Source: Hymenopus coronatus (lineage: Eukaryota; Arthropoda; Insecta; Mantodea; Hymenopodidae). From it: 64,000 bases of DNA. The stretch is from assembly GCA_030762935.1 (NCBI GenBank), contig CM060898.1, forward strand, positions 97,632,781 through 97,696,780, in the 5' to 3' direction. A program made the translations under genes and the position numbers. This document shows positions 32,969-45,734 of the stretch, piece by piece. How positions within the stretch are numbered: position 1 is the stretch's first letter; each line of letters starts with the position of its first letter. Under the pieces are notes generated by a model. That model ran no database searches. It worked only from the letters and a program-made list of their open reading frames with translations, and was not told the origin of the DNA.

Positions 32969-35345
32969 TTGCATTCCACCCAAAAATTAGATACCAGATT
33001 TCACCGGAAATAAGTTTTATGATCCCCTGTGTCTAAAAAATGCATGTGAAAGGTCCATGTGTGTGTGAGAGAGAGAGAGTTTGTAAGTGTGTGTGTTTGT
33101 TCGTGCGTTTCTTAGCACGATAACTCAAAAACGGAAAGTTGCTGAAATACCATATTTGGTATTTAAGATAGTATCTTCCAAGAATGTGACATGAAGGTTT
33201 TGAGAAAAAGTCGCCCACACCTAACTACCCTTTACATGGAAAAAAATTTCGAAAATTATGATTTTCTCAAAAATGGCTACAAAGGTTTTTATTAAAATAC
33301 TGCATATTAAAGACATTTACATGACAAAAAAAAACGTGAATCGCTTTCACGTGAAGACCTGTGGATGAAAGTAACTGAATTTTGCATAACTAAACTATAA
33401 CACAAAGAAAACAGCTTACTACACAAGCAATTTTGATCTCGTTTCAACACACATTTACGTTATATAAATGTTACTTTCTCTACATGTATATAGGTATAGG
33501 TACTCTAACGCATCAAAAAATTCGATGTTGAGATATCAACGGAAATATCTCTTGAGGCTCCTTAATAAAAGAAAACATTTTTAGAAAAAGTTCCGTGAGT
33601 GTGTCTATGTATGTATTCGTGTGTGTTTGTGGACAGCATAACTCAAAACTAAAAGACTGTTAAGTATCAAACTTGGTATTTATGTTTTAGTATCTTCCAA
33701 GGATGCGACACAAAGATTTTCAAGAAAATCTCTCCACCCTAAACTACCCTTTATGAAAAAAATATTGAACATTTTGATTTTCTCAAAAATGGCTATAACG
33801 ATTAAATTATCGTATATTAAAAATATTTAAATATTTACATTGCAAATAAAACGTATATCTCGACTATTCTGGAAGTAACCAAGATTAATTCTGCGGAATT
33901 TTGTACAACTGGCAAACTGTAAAGGATAGACAGAAATTTACTCAACAAAAAATGTAGATCTTGTTAAAACACGTAATATATGTTATTTGTATTATATATA
34001 TTTGAGTAACTCATTATTGGTTTCAGTTTTAAAATACTTATACCTTTCCCTATTTGTCAACTCCTTCCCATACACACAAAAGAACTTAGATCACATAGTA
34101 CCTAGATTTTAAAATATTTGACAATCGCTTTAGCCTGTGGTACGCCCATGTTTCCTTTCTACTTACAATGAACCAAGTAACAATGTCATTTCTACTATTT
34201 TTTTCTAGATTAGCAGAAATTAATTAGAAAAATAAGCTTTTTAAAAATAATTTGTTACAGGTATGTTGAGAAAGTTATGTGATTGGAATACATCAGATTT
34301 TTCTTTTGTAGTACTCCTGGCCAAGCAAAGAAGCATTGCAATAACAATCGCATATCGAAGTTTTAAAACATTTGACTATCACTTTAACATATTGCATTCC
34401 TTAAATCCCTTCTACTTATAGTGAACTAACAAGAACATTCTGCTAATGCTTATCACGATCAGCATGGTTTAGAAAGGAGAATAATCTTTCGTACGAAGCT
34501 TATAGAACAGCTAGAGAAAGTGTATCACATCAGATTTTTTTCCCCTGATTTAACCATTTTTTTTAGATATTCCTTGCCATTGGTTTCAGTTTTAAAATAT
34601 TCGTAAAGGAATTTGTCAACTACTGGCTATGTCAAGAAAAGGATTTCATCCACATGGCAACCAGCTTTTAAAAGAAGTGGCTATCGCTTTTGCCTAGCGT
34701 ATTCTCTTATTTCCCTTCTACTTACAAGAAAACAAGAAATAAGAACTTTGATATTTATCTCGATTAGCATGAAGCAGATAAAGGAATAAGATTTTTTAAC
34801 AATACTTTATTACAGAGCTGCTGAGAAAGTCATGTGAATGGAGCACTTTAGAGTTTTATAAAAATGTGTGTGTGTGCGTGTGTGTGTGTGTGCGTGTGCA
34901 AATGTGTCTGTGAACATGATAACTCAAACAGAAAGTTGGTAACATAGATAACTTATTATTTAAGTTTAGTGCCTTCCAAGAATACGATACGAAGACTTTG
35001 AGAAAAACTTTGAGAAAAATACCCCCATCATAAACATTTACTTGGAAAAAATTATCGAAAATTCTAATTTCCTGAAACGTGGATCTAAATTGTGAATAAA
35101 ATACCGTATATTAAAGCTATTTAAATGGCACATAAAATTTACGTTTTGAATTTTCTGAGAATAGACTCTGAAGACCTCCTTATTTTAAAGGAATTTGGCA
35201 GCATTTTGTATAACAGTTAAACCGTAAGAGATAGACTAAAAGTTAATACACAGGGAATCTACATCTTGGTAAAACACATAGTTTATGTCATACATGTTTT
35301 CCTTATAGAGTTGACCGTTTTTAGGTATTTCCTGACATTGATTTC
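32969..35345 (-). repeat. Cluster of reverse family R copies
   Basis: Copies lie at 32969-33475 (3' truncated start CATTGCATTCCACCCAAAAA), 33476-34305 (near full length, from ACTTTCTCTACATGTATATA to GGAATACATCAGATTTTT), 34306-34545, 34546-34860 and 34861-35345. Two of the partial units begin at the A/T-tract sites. (TG)n occurs at about 34863-34900 and AGAG at 33065-33080, at the usual microsatellite position. This reverse block mirrors the forward array on its left. Confidence 0.85.
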
Positions 35346-35349
35346 AATG

Positions 35350-36690
35350 TTTTTTTAATTTATGATGTAAATATTTTAATATACGGTATTGTAATCAAAA
35401 TCGTTAAGAGCCATTTTTAAGAAAAACAAAATATTCAGAAACTTTTCCAATTGAAGGGTAGTTTGGGATGGGAGAATTTTTCTACAAATCTTCGTGTCAC
35501 ATCCTTGGAAGATACTAAATATAAATACCAAGATTGGTATTTAACGGTCTTTTCGTTTTTGATCAATGCTGTTCATAGACACAGACACAGATACACACAC
35601 GCACACATACACAAACACCTCTTTCTAAAAATGCTCTCTTCCGATTCAGTGTACCTCAAAACATATTTCCGGTGAAACCTCGACATCAAACTTTTGAGTG
35701 GAATACAATAACTTCTCTACCTACTATGTACATTGTATGTATATACGGCTATAGAAAGTAATTTTTCTTCGTAAATGGGGTTCTCAAAATATATATTTCC
35801 GGTGAAATCTCTACATCGAAATTTTGGGTGGTATACAGTAGGTACCTTCTCAAGCTACTGTGTACATTATATGTACATCCGTGGACAAAAAAAGTCTGAT
35901 GTGCTACATTCACATGACTTTCTCTACATCTCTGTAACAATTTATTGTCAATAAGCTTATTCTTCTATTTCATGCTAAAACATTAACAGAAACGGTCTTA
36001 TTATTTAGTTCCTTACAAGTAGAAGGGAAATAAGGGTATGTACTAGGCTAAACCGATAAACAAATGCTTTAAAATGTGGTTGCTATGGGATTGATATCCT
36101 TTTTTTTGCGTGGTAAGCGTTGACAAGTTCCCGTATCAGAAAAGTTTAAGTATTTTAACATTGAAACCAATAACAAGGAATACCTCGAAAACAGCCAACT
36201 CCAAGAAAAAAAATATATGACGTAAATTGTGTGTTTTATCAAGATCTGCATTTTTTGTGCAATAAGTTTTTATCTATCTCTTATGGTTTATCATTTATAC
36301 AAAATTCAATAAAAGTCATCCAGAATAAATAGCTCTTCAGAGGCTATTCTCAGGAAATTCAAGATACACATTTTATTTTTCATGTAAATATCTTAAATAT
36401 AAGACATTTTAGTCAAAACCGCTAGTCATTTTTGAGAAAATCAAAAATTTCGATTTTTTTTCCATTTCTTAAACATCTTCGTGACGCAGCCTTGGAAGAC
36501 ACTGAACTTACATACCAAGTATGGTATTTAACAGACTTTTCGTTTTTGAGCTATGCTGCTCTCTCTCTCTCTCTCTTTCTCACACACACACACACCAAGG
36601 GACATTAATCTAAAACTTTTTTTTTTATTCAGGAGGTCACAAAATGTGTATTTCAGGTGAAATCTCGGTATCCAATTTTGGTGCAATGAG
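35350..36690 (+). repeat. Forward family R copies
   Basis: 35350-35765 is a 3' half ending in the hairpin region and TATAGAAAGTAA. 35766-35897 is an extra 3' end (TTTCCGGTGAAATC). 35898-36690 starts TCTGATGTGCTACATTCACA and breaks off at CGGTATCCAATTTTGGTGCA. It includes (CT)n/(CA)n at about 36556-36596 in place of the internal CA stretch. Confidence 0.87.
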
Positions 36691-37149
36691 TCATGTCTGG
36701 AATCCAAAGTTATCCAAATCCTACACGGCACAGCGCCTTGTGTACACCATCTGCTAAACAGTTGTAGCAGCAGCAACAGTTGACACCAGTTCCAAATCTT
36801 AATACTTCTAACCCATATGACCAATAAGCATAGCTAAATACATAATATAAACTTCTTCAACAACAAACTAACAATATTAACTAAGCATATTAAAGAATGT
36901 TCGATTTTATACAGAATTGCTAAACTAGCCATCTTCCATTTGTGTTCACTTTAACGCTGTGGCAAAACGTAGGTTACTTCTTTGGTGTGGGTCGCAGGCT
37001 CGCTTCTCATATGCAGCGAGAATTTTTTTTCCTTCCCTTAATGATGTTGAATCATTGCGACCACTTATTTTATATATACTTATTTCGTACGCGATATTCG
37101 GTGTAGTTAATACTATGGTATTTATGATGATTCTTCTTTAAGGGTTAAT
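36691..37149. other. Unexplained spacer
   Basis: No recognised repeat. A 98-codon minus frame spanning 36528-36824 is mostly antisense to R and is not a gene. Confidence 0.4.
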
Positions 37150-38130
37150 TCTACAAGCAGCAATGTGCTGCACACAAAAGCACGTGATGCGCAGAATGAT
37201 ACGGAAATGCATCAAGCACGAACAGTTCTTTCTCAATCATACCGCGTTTCAAAATGGCAAAACCTGTACACAAAGACATGGGCATTAGTCAAAATAGATT
37301 TTTCTGCTCGTGAAACTGCTGCTCGTATTGGATTCCCTGGAACTACAGATGTGGGTGAGATTATCCTGGTTCAGACGCAAGACGTGTGTCGACTCCCGAA
37401 ATGTTTGCAGCTTTAATTGCAGTAGCAGAGAGAGAGGCCCTTTCCAAACTGAAATTGAGAGCAATTCGCATTTCCCTGTATCAGCTCGAAAAAGCTCTGC
37501 GACGTGTAAATGACACAGCACTTCATGCGCGAACGGCAGCTAAAAAGATTGTTTCGCCTTGCGATTGTACAGGAAGATGTCAACCGCAACTGGAATTGCG
37601 TGATATTTTCAGACAAGGTAACATTTTCTTCCATACGTAAAGGAAAGGTGATTGTCTATTGTCTAAAGGGGCCCCGATAAGATGCAAAATACGTGGCTTC
37701 ACAATTCCATCATCTCGCGTATCTTATCGTGTTTGGGCTGGATATCAAGGGACGGTGTGTGGCAGCTTGATGATACACTAAACAGTGTCCAGTCACGGTA
37801 ATATTTAATTCCCTCTGTAGAAACGAGATATCGTGATGGAATTGTTGAATTCGTACATGACGATCATCCTGTCCACACATCGAAAGGTTTCAAGTTGGTA
37901 CTCAGAGGACAGGTATCAAAGCGGTAGAATCACCTCGCTGTCTACATGACTAACTCCAATGAGAATGGGCGAGCTGAGGTGAAATGGGAGCTGCGCTCCA
38001 TTTTACCTATAGAGGGGCGAAGGATAGAAGATGGCTTTTAGGCACAAATTCAAGAAGCCTGGGATCTTGTAGATGATTGTCCATATTACCACAGGCATTG
38101 CCTTTTGTCTTTGTCACAAGATTGAGGGCA
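37150..38130 (+). pseudogene. Tc1-like transposase, decayed
   Basis: Forward fragments in three frames follow a Tc1 transposase. SARETAARIGFPGTT (about 37300-37345) is the helix-turn-helix region. LEKALRRVNDTALHARTAAK (37470-37545) leads into IFSDKVTFSS (about 37605) with the first catalytic Asp. KGKVIVYCLKGPR follows, then a segment like VSYRVWAGYQGTV. VEFVHDDHPVHTSKGF (37845-37890) carries the second Asp, and NENGRAEVKWELRSILP (37955-38010) the Glu of the usual PIENVWAEVK. QEAWDLVDDCPYYHR follows at 38050-38095. Stops and frame changes separate these pieces and no TIR pair was found, so only a dead remnant remains. Confidence 0.8.
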
Positions 38131-38253
38131 GTTATAAGGACTGAGGATTTATACAGCCGATATAATTATGTTTATTCTTTGTGTTTTAGTTTAGAAGATA
38201 TTAGTTTATTTAAACACATTTTTAGTTATTTAACATGAGTATTGTAGAATTAT

Positions 38254-38603
38254 AAGGTCGTCTCCTAAGCGCGGTGGTAGCGCAGCTGCTTACCAAGCGG
38301 GAGACCTGGGTTCGATCCCCAGTACCGGCGTGGGAATTTTCCCCCTGCTGGGAGACCTGGCCCGGAGTGCACTCAGCCTCCTAAGGTCCCTGGGGGACCA
38401 ATTGAGGAGCTACTTCATGGAGAAGTAGCGGCTCCAGGTCATGAGAACCGCATTAACTGGCCGGGGGGAGGCTCGAGGCACTGACCGCGTCTCACCCTCC
38501 AATTCTGCACTCCATTCATTCTGTAATGGACTGTGATGGGGGGCGCAGCGGCCGGGAGGTAGGCCAAGGTTCCCCGTGAGCTGTCGTGCCATGGAGTAAT
38601 AAT
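38254..38603 (+). repeat. tRNA-derived SINE, family B, with 13-bp target duplication
   Basis: A 350-bp SINE bounded by ATTGTAGAATTAT at 38241-38253 and 38604-38616. After a short leader (AAGGTCGTCTCCTAAGCG) comes a tRNA-like head with A-box GTAGCGCAGCTG and B-box GGTTCGATCCC. A GC-rich body (CTCCAGGTCATGAGAACCG) and the end CCCCGTGAGCTGTCGTGCC follow, then an ATAATAAT tail. It is markedly more GC-rich than the surroundings. Further copies are at 45370-45649 (reverse) and 63878-64000 (reverse, cut by the window end). Confidence 0.93.
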
Positions 38604-38740
38604 AATTGTAGAATTATGTTTTTATGTGCATAGATATGTCCATAACTTCAAATGGCAATGTTCATTATATTAATGAAATATTATGTTCTACATATCCAGT
38701 CTTAAATTAACAAACATAAATAAATTATAAGCAGCGCGAG

Positions 38741-38806
38741 GTTTGAACCTAGGAACTTATGTGTGGAAGAAATGCATCTTAACCTCTCAGCAACCGTAAC
38801 GTTATT
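38741..38806 (-). repeat. tRNA-like patch, possible SINE head
   Basis: On the minus strand a GGTTGCTGAGAGGTTAAGA A-box-like segment is followed 40 bases later by AGGTTCAAACCTC, a B-box. No partner copy was seen here and the cloverleaf is not convincing, so it may be an isolated SINE head or a decayed tRNA. Confidence 0.35.
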
Positions 38807-39492
38807 CTGTGTTTCATTTTGAGTATTATAAATTAACCATTGCGCTGTCAGTCCCAGACCATTGTATACAGTTCTTTAGTGCGCGTTGTGAACACAGCTT
38901 TTACGAAGATACACAAAGCTCTTCGATTGACACATGGAATCTGGGGATGTCTCATTTTTTTATGTTAAGGTGTACATACGTGCTAGAGAAGTTAAAAGTT
39001 ATTTTAATTAAGACATAAACTAAAAGACAATATCTTTATAAATATGTTGTGGAACTTACGAAAGTAAATGAAATAAATAGATCTTTATAGTCTTCGTTAA
39101 CATGACGTTTTTACTTAATGAGTACCACATATTCATCCACTACTTCATTTATAACAATATAACTGGAATTTTGATAGTGTTTATTGTATATTGTTCTATT
39201 TCTTATTGCTCTATTTATATATGTTCTTGTTAACGTTTGTATTTGTTAGATTTGTCCACAAGGCTATTTTGCCATAAAGGAAGCTTTAAAATAAAAGTAT
39301 TTCTGAGCGCAAAATATTAGATCTTAACACAGTAATATTTGTGTTTTATTATATGTATCTATCGTATGGCTATGTTATAGTTTGCTAATTGGCCTGTTTC
39401 CGTTTGTTGCAGGTAAGCTTTATTATTTTCCAAGATGTTCTGGTAGAAATTAACACAGGTAGGTGCTTTTCAAAACATTCAAAAATGAAGTC

Positions 39493-39496
<4 letters not shown>

Positions 39497-39539
<43 letters not shown>
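39497..39539. repeat. (TA)n microsatellite
   Basis: About 20 uninterrupted TA units. Confidence 0.97.
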
Positions 39540-39543
<4 letters not shown>

Positions 39544-41020
39544 GTTAGTATTTTACAAATAAGAAAGAATGTTTTGAAGAAATTGTATAAATTTCCACAG
39601 AGTAATTATGATCATATGTAACGATTCATATATAAGCTTGCAATTTTAAGGGGACAAGGTACTCTGAAATGGTCAAAAATCAAGTTTTTTGTTTTAGGCA
39701 CTATTAAAGCTCTATTAGTTTCAGTTTCAGAAAATATATACTTTTGAGAGTTAAGAGGATTTTAAGGTATTTAAAAAGCACTTAAATGCTAGCCTGCATT
39801 CCTTTAAAACTGTTGTGCAATGATTCTTAGTAGAATATTTGTATCTTTAAATTCAGTTTTCTCAAAACAACATTTCTTAATACGTTTGTGCCTTTTTCTC
39901 ATAAAGTATAAGCGATATAGGGCTGAAATTTTACGTTTAAACAACATATAGTTGAACTTTTTGATTATAATTTTATAATATGTATTAGTGATATTAAAAA
40001 GTAATAACATTGCAAATGTTCCACAGTTTTACTTTTTGGACCTTGGAAATAATTGCTTTATCAATTTCTAGAGAAATGAATATATAACTGGATAATTCAG
40101 GCTCAGAAAATAGCTGATTATATTAAAACAAGCATGCAAATGTGTGATTCTTTACTGCAAGTAATATCAGAGAAAAGGGTAAATAAATTCCTATGTTTAA
40201 GAGCTTATTTTATTATTTTTCTGCTGACTGAAATACTTTTTACAGACTCAACCAAATAAGGTATCAATGCGAATATCCATTTTAAATAATTTTTCGTGAT
40301 TTTTACAATAATTTATGAACATTTCAGAAAAAATCATTGATAACTTTAAGAGCAGTGGCAACTTAACTCTCATAAGGTGTAATTTCCTTATGTTCAGACT
40401 ACCTTGTTCTCTTAAACAAAGACAAAGTTCACTTCAAGCATAAAATGAGAATTAAGAAACTTGTGTTGACAAGTTTCTAGCACACAAATAATTATTTAAA
40501 ATATCAATGACTTTAATCACCGAGATTATGAATTACATATGTAAAAATGTTTTCCGCAAATAGCTAAATTACACATTACTTGCTTGTTTTTAATCTTACA
40601 ACTTTCCTTTTATAACTAAGTAGTGAATTTTTCGTTCCCCACATCAAGGTATAGAAGTGTCAATATGTCTTTCTGATTACTTAAAGGCCTTCTAGAGCAA
40701 ACATGGACAGTTAACTGCAAAACAAGTTGAAGGGAATGTTCTCATTAACTCGTAGCATGAGATTTTTGATGGAACAAGGAACTTCTGTTAAGGATTGAAT
40801 CTCCAAAGATGTTATTGTTTCTTGATACCAATGATCTAGAGCTGTGCAAGATATTTTTCCGAAAACGTGGATGGTGTGGCAATTGCAAACTCAAGTTGCA
40901 TGTGGCAGAATTTAGATTGGAGTTGTTATCTACTGATGGCGTTGCGCGAAATGTTTTCCTTCGTATAAATGCTGTTTAACACAATATCGTTGTAACTTCA
41001 CCCCAAAATCTCTCAACGTA

Positions 41021-42217
41021 CGAGGGTCATTAGCTAAGTATTGAGAGACAGATTATTGACCATTCTTGGGAAAAAGATTGTTGATGAAGTAGCTGACTCA
41101 TTGGTAATGCTGTGGTAGCAGGCAGAACAGTGTTTCATCATTCATTTTTCCCTCATGCTATGTTTGAAGTCTGAAAAGTGCAAACATTCTTGCAAGTGCA
41201 GTTAAGAATCAGAGAGAGGATTTTCGAGCAATAACCTTGTACGACCTCAAATGAGGCTTAAATGAAATGCAGTTACTTGAGCGTATGAGGGAGGCTTTTG
41301 AGGACTATTCTAGTTAATGTGCCATGAGTTCCGGTGGTTTAGACAATTCAAGAGGGGACGAAGAAAAGAGTGGCAGGCTAACAGTAGTGACTGAGAAAAA
41401 CATCACCACTGTGGAAACAATGCTTAAGGAAGACCTAAAACCAATCTACACTAACATTGATTTGGCATTGGTGATTAGTTCAAGTGTTTCAACCATTCTT
41501 CATGAACACCACGTAAAAAAATCTTCAAGATGGGTGCTCCATAATTTATCTGAAGTACCATGGGGTAGAATAGTGCAAAGAAATGTTGCAAACACCGGAA
41601 AGAGTCGCAGTATTGCTATAGGTGATGAAATATGGGTATATAAATAAAACGTCAGTCCTCCATTCGGCTGTTCTCAGATGACCAAACACCCTTCAAGGTC
41701 AAACAAACAAGGAGTACTGGAAAGAATATAGTTCTCCACAACTTGGCAGCAGTGTGCTCGAATATAAAAAAAACTGTTACTGCAAAATGGTGCACAGAAA
41801 TTTTTAAAAACTCCAAGAAATGCCTCCAAGGGCAGGACCAAAAGAGATTTTTTGCATCATGACAATGCAACAGCTTACACTGCTAATGTAACAGTGGAGT
41901 TTCTGAAAGGAACTGAAGAAAATCTATGACTCGTCTACATCCCGGATCTGGCACCATCTGATTTCTTCCTCCTCCCTACAGTTAAGAACTGGCTTAGAGG
42001 TCACCAAATTTCTAGCTTTGAGGAAGCTGTTGTAGCATAGGAAGAGGAGCTATCTGTGGTACCAAAAACTAAGTAGCAAGGATGCTTTGAGAAGTGGTTC
42101 CAGAGGATGAAATTCTGCATAGCATGCCAGGGAGAACACTTTGAGGAACTGGGATAAGCAAAACGTTTCTGTTAGTATTCATTATTTTCTGTCTGAATAC
42201 TTATCTAGTGACCCTCG
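41021..42217 (+). mobile_element. Mariner element with both TIRs, decayed
   Basis: A 1197-bp element flanked by TA at 41019-41020 and 42218-42219. The left end CGAGGGTCATTAGCTAAGTA matches the inverted right end CGAGGGTCACTAGATAAGTA at 18 of 20 positions. The interior is a broken transposase gene on the forward strand. The ends are related to, but clearly distinct from, those of the mariner at 9845. Confidence 0.92.
41212..42157 (+). pseudogene. Mariner transposase, frameshifted
   Basis: Order of recognisable parts: REDFRAITLYDLK and LERMREAFEDYSS form the N-terminal helix-turn-helix. A frameshifted FRWFRQFKRGRRK segment is followed by EKSGRLTVVTEKNI and KKSSRWVLHNLSE. GDEIWV (first catalytic Asp, about 41622-41640) comes next. 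After stops and a frame change come HHDNATAYTANVTVEFL (second Asp, 41856-41905) and IPDLAPSDFFLLP (third Asp, 41938-41978). LRGHQISSFEEAVVA and a CGEHFEELG-like end close the gene at 42157. All three catalytic Asp remain, but at least three frameshifts and several stops abolish the protein. Confidence 0.87.
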
Positions 42218-42219
42218 TA

Positions 42220-44415
42220 TATTGTTGTCAATTCTATTTAATGCGACATGATGAAACATTTTGGTGTAGATTAATATATCTACAAACCAAAAGTTTGCAC
42301 ATTAACCTATATATTACATTGTACAAGCGCTGCAATACCATAGCTTACACGAATTGTAAATAAATATACATAGCATTTTCATATTTATATGTAGATGATT
42401 TATATAATATAAAATGTTTGAAGCATCTCATTTTGCTGAATTTTTTTACTTTCATTTCTTTCAAAGAATGTCCTACTCCTTCCTGCTTTTATTTTATCGT
42501 CGCTGTTCTAAAACCTGTTTTAAAGCACGCACCGCTTGCGTCTACTGGTAAATGTGCAGTAAAATTCAGTCTTTGTGTACCCTAAATGCGCTCTCTAGTT
42601 ATTTTTTTCTTTATTATATTATCTTATGGATAGAGGAAGTATTGTAATCCATCCAAAAATTCGAGATCGAGATTCCATAGCGAACGAAAGTTTGATGGAC
42701 CCTGAATCTAAGGTAGCAATTAAAGGGGAGTGATGAGTAAAATTTCAGCCATTTTCAGTGAAAATGTGCATTTTGGAACTCGTTTCCTATGATTATAAAT
42801 ACTGTGATTGCGGGTTTGCGAGACGCAAGCTAATGTTCCAAATTATGTAAACATTGGAAAGGTATTATACAAGTCTCATTTCATTAAGGGGATCTGAAAA
42901 TGATTGATTATCACGCTTACATGAATTTAATCATAAGTTACTTGCAATTTACATTCCATTATACGTAACACGTTAATGCGCTCTTATTTATGAGTTCCAT
43001 TACACGATTACGCATTGGCTCCACAAGACTAGAACACACACATTTGAGATCATCATCGCCCCATGAACCATGACATAGCTCACCCGGATTACCAAAAAAC
43101 TAGCAGATTTGCATTTGATCGACTTTTTCATAGATTAACAACATTGAATTACCACTATTTGTGGCGCTCTTAGTAGTCAATGTAGTTGATATTGCTGTTA
43201 CTTTGCCGTATATAAGTGAGGTCACAAATAAGGTTGGGTGGGCAGTATTATTTTTGCCGGAGCAACACCTGCTTTTATATATTCCTTACTTCTTCAGGAA
43301 TATGCTGGACATGATAAATTCGCAAGTATTTTCTAAGTCAAACATTGTTCCTAGCTCATAAGTTAAACCAAGATAGCGTGTGAACATTTTTGCTATGTGC
43401 AGCTGTTCCAAAGTAAAATCCGCCGATATCACCTAGATTTTAATGGCGGCATTTAATGGAAAAAACCAAAAGAAAAGGTAGTATAAGCAACCAAAAACAA
43501 CACGGTTTTTGAAATTGCATTTGTCACCGATTATACTGGTTCCTTTGGACTACCGCAGTGATACATTTTTTCAAAACATTAAAAACTTAATTTTATGTCT
43601 AAAAATACTTTCAACCTTTAGCTTACATAACATTCAATGGATTTTACTCTTGGGGCTCTTTAAAGCTTCAAAATGTGACTATTTAAATACACAATTCTTT
43701 TAGGCAATTATAGGCAAAGAGAATTAAAATATGTATGTGCCAGCAGGTGTATCACACATAGGTAGAATAACATTTATTAAATGAGTTTTAATAATTTGTT
43801 AATATATGAAGATATTTCCCAGTCACTAAAGAAACTAAACAGGCATTTGGCTTAGTGAAATGCATCAGTGAAATTTGACTAAAAATAGTGAACAATTAAA
43901 ATATTTTCTTTCATAATAAAACAATTTTAATTGTAAACTTTCAAAATAATATATCGTTTTTTTCTCTAACAATTAACTGAAGCTATAAATAGGTAGGCAC
44001 TGTTTAATATTATCCCCCCCGCAATTTTATCTTTGTTTTTTGCATACTTTTTCCAACACTTTTCCATACTCTAAAACTTCCAGATTATGCAGTTTTTCAC
44101 TGATTTATTTCAAAAAGTTTATAAACCATTTTAAAAGCACATTAAAGAAAATTGTCCTTTACTTTTTTGAAATAATACTTCAATTATTAAAAGTAAATTA
44201 TTAGCTATATATTTTGAAAATCATAAATTTTGGAGGGTATGAGAAGTAATCATTTTCTATACTAATTAGGACTAATGTAAAAATGAATCCGGTTCCACCG
44301 TTTTTCCCCGCCACTCTTTCCACCAATTGCTCCATTATCACCTATCTAATCATTTCTGACATCCACTTCCACATGCTCATGCCTGGCTATGGGCCGACCC
44401 CTCGTAACAGGTTAT
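42220..44415. other. AT-rich segment, mostly unexplained
   Basis: Apart from the R fragment at 42616-42716 and the start of the repeated module near 44280, no feature was recognised. Short frames (for example 43161-43361 and 43509-43703) lack motifs. Confidence 0.4.
42616..42716 (-). repeat. Family R, 3' end fragment
   Basis: TAGAGGAAGTATTGTAATCC, AAAAATTCGAGATCGAGATT and GACCCTGAATCTAAG. The copy stops there. Confidence 0.75.
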
Positions 44416-44512
44416 CCATTCTGTGGTTTCGTGCCGTTGGCTCTCCGACAGGCTTTTGGCTCCTAGGCATTGGTTTGTAAGACCTAGAGAGGCGTCAGTA
44501 CTACAAATACGG
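44416..44512. repeat. Repeated 95-bp module (copy 1)
   Basis: GTGGTTTCGTGCCGTTGGCT, CTAGGCATTGGTTTGTAAGA and TACAAATACGGGG match 55868-55966 over about 95 bp (GTGGTTTTGTGCTGTAGGCT, CTAGGCATTGGCTTGTAAGT, TACAAATACGAAG). No tRNA boxes are evident. At 55868 the module is joined to a family A SINE; here it follows other sequence (44280-44415) that includes a CCGTTTTTCCCCGCCA patch. Confidence 0.75.
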
Positions 44513-45354
44513 GGAGGGTAAGCCGATTACGAAACGAATCGAATAAAACTTAAAGACGTATTTGTAAACTCATTTTCTGTAAAAATGGATATTTTGTGTG
44601 AATATTTTTAACGACACCTTCACGGGGCTCATATTTATCAGAAAAATAAATATAAACAGTAAACTTAATATGTAAATAACCATGCAAGCTAGAATGTTGA
44701 TACATGGAAAAATATCATGTCTGCGTATAATAACTGGCAAGAATATCAATAAAATAGCTTACGTAATATGGATTTTCCAAATTTAATGGATGCATCGCCT
44801 TAAAATTGAAAATTGTTGATTATTTAGAAGTGTATTTAAATGTAAGTGGTAAAACTAGGCAACAACTCCAGAAACAAAATTGCACCTCCTATCAACCAAA
44901 GCTGCATTCCCTGTGCTGAGTCGCTAGGTTATTCTCATAACTATCCTCTGTTCATCTCCAGCTTCAAATGAACGGCTATACCTTTGTTTACAAAGAGTAG
45001 AGGATGGAATTGCGCGATAAAAGGACGATCGAGAGATTGAATTGGACGGCGACGAAGTAATCATGCAGTATGGGAATGAAGGAGATTTATTACCTTGATG
45101 GATGCAGCAGCACGATATCATTCGGTCAATAATTACTCTGCAGGGGTTATATAATCCAACAAAATGAGAACCGAGCTTCAAAGCCAGAAGCTATCTTCAT
45201 CTACACCAAGTAATGTAATCAAATGTAACATTTTCAGCCTATTAGAACATGGTATTCACTGTTCAGTTAAAAGTGAACTTCAGTGTCTCGTCGTGGAAAA
45301 TGAAACTGAAAATCTGAGGTTTCGGATTGCATTATTATTTCATTTATTTTAAAT
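44513..45354. other. Unexplained AT-rich spacer
   Basis: No recognised repeat or gene. Short frames lack motifs. Confidence 0.4.
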
Positions 45355-45369
45355 TAATTAAATTAAACT

Positions 45370-45649
45370 CCTGTGGAACAGCCCACAAGGGGCCAAAGCC
45401 TACCGCCCGGCCGCTGCGTTCCCCATTTGGCCCACGACAGGCGTCATTATTGGGGAGCAGCATTGGAGTGTGACACGGTTAATGCGGTCCTCTCGACCTG
45501 GAGCCGCTACTTCTCCATCAAGTAGGTCCTCTTGAGGCTGAGTTCACTCCAAACCAGATCTCCCAGCATGGGAAAAATCCCCACGCCGGTACCGGAATCG
45601 AAGCCAAGTCTCCTGCTTGGCAAGAGCTGCGCTACCACCGCTTAAAGGA
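45370..45649 (-). repeat. SINE family B, reverse copy
   Basis: From CCCACAAGGGGCCAAAGCC through CCGCCCGGCCGCTGCGTTCC and GGAGCCGCTACTTCTCCATC to the tRNA-like head in reverse (CCGGAATCGAAGCC, a B-box with one change; GAGCTGCGCTACCACCGC, the A-box). The leader is AAAGGAGACGATC. It is more diverged than the copy at 38254. Confidence 0.88.
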
Positions 45650-45734
45650 GACGATCTGTTTATTTATTTATTGGCTTTTTGTTACAAACAAGTCTTTTTC
45701 TTTCTATACTTAAAAGCGGTATAAGACAAGAAGA

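Larger units (their letters stand above)
38617..41018. other. Long AT-rich segment, mostly unexplained
   Basis: It contains a tRNA-like patch at 38741-38806 and (TA)n at 39497-39539. A 56-codon frame lies near 40812-40981 (MLLFLDTNDLELCKIFFRKR...) that I do not recognise. No family R sequence is present, a contrast with the first 36 kb. Confidence 0.4.

Noticed and set aside
37021..37141. Membrane-protein exon (hydrophobic frame at 36959-37141)
   Set aside because: A short hydrophobic frame in AT-rich DNA beside a Tc1 remnant, with no domain or splice support.
42982..43370. Hydrophobic 66-codon frame as a gene
   Set aside because: No domain, no homologous fragment recognised, and a typical chance frame in AT-rich DNA.
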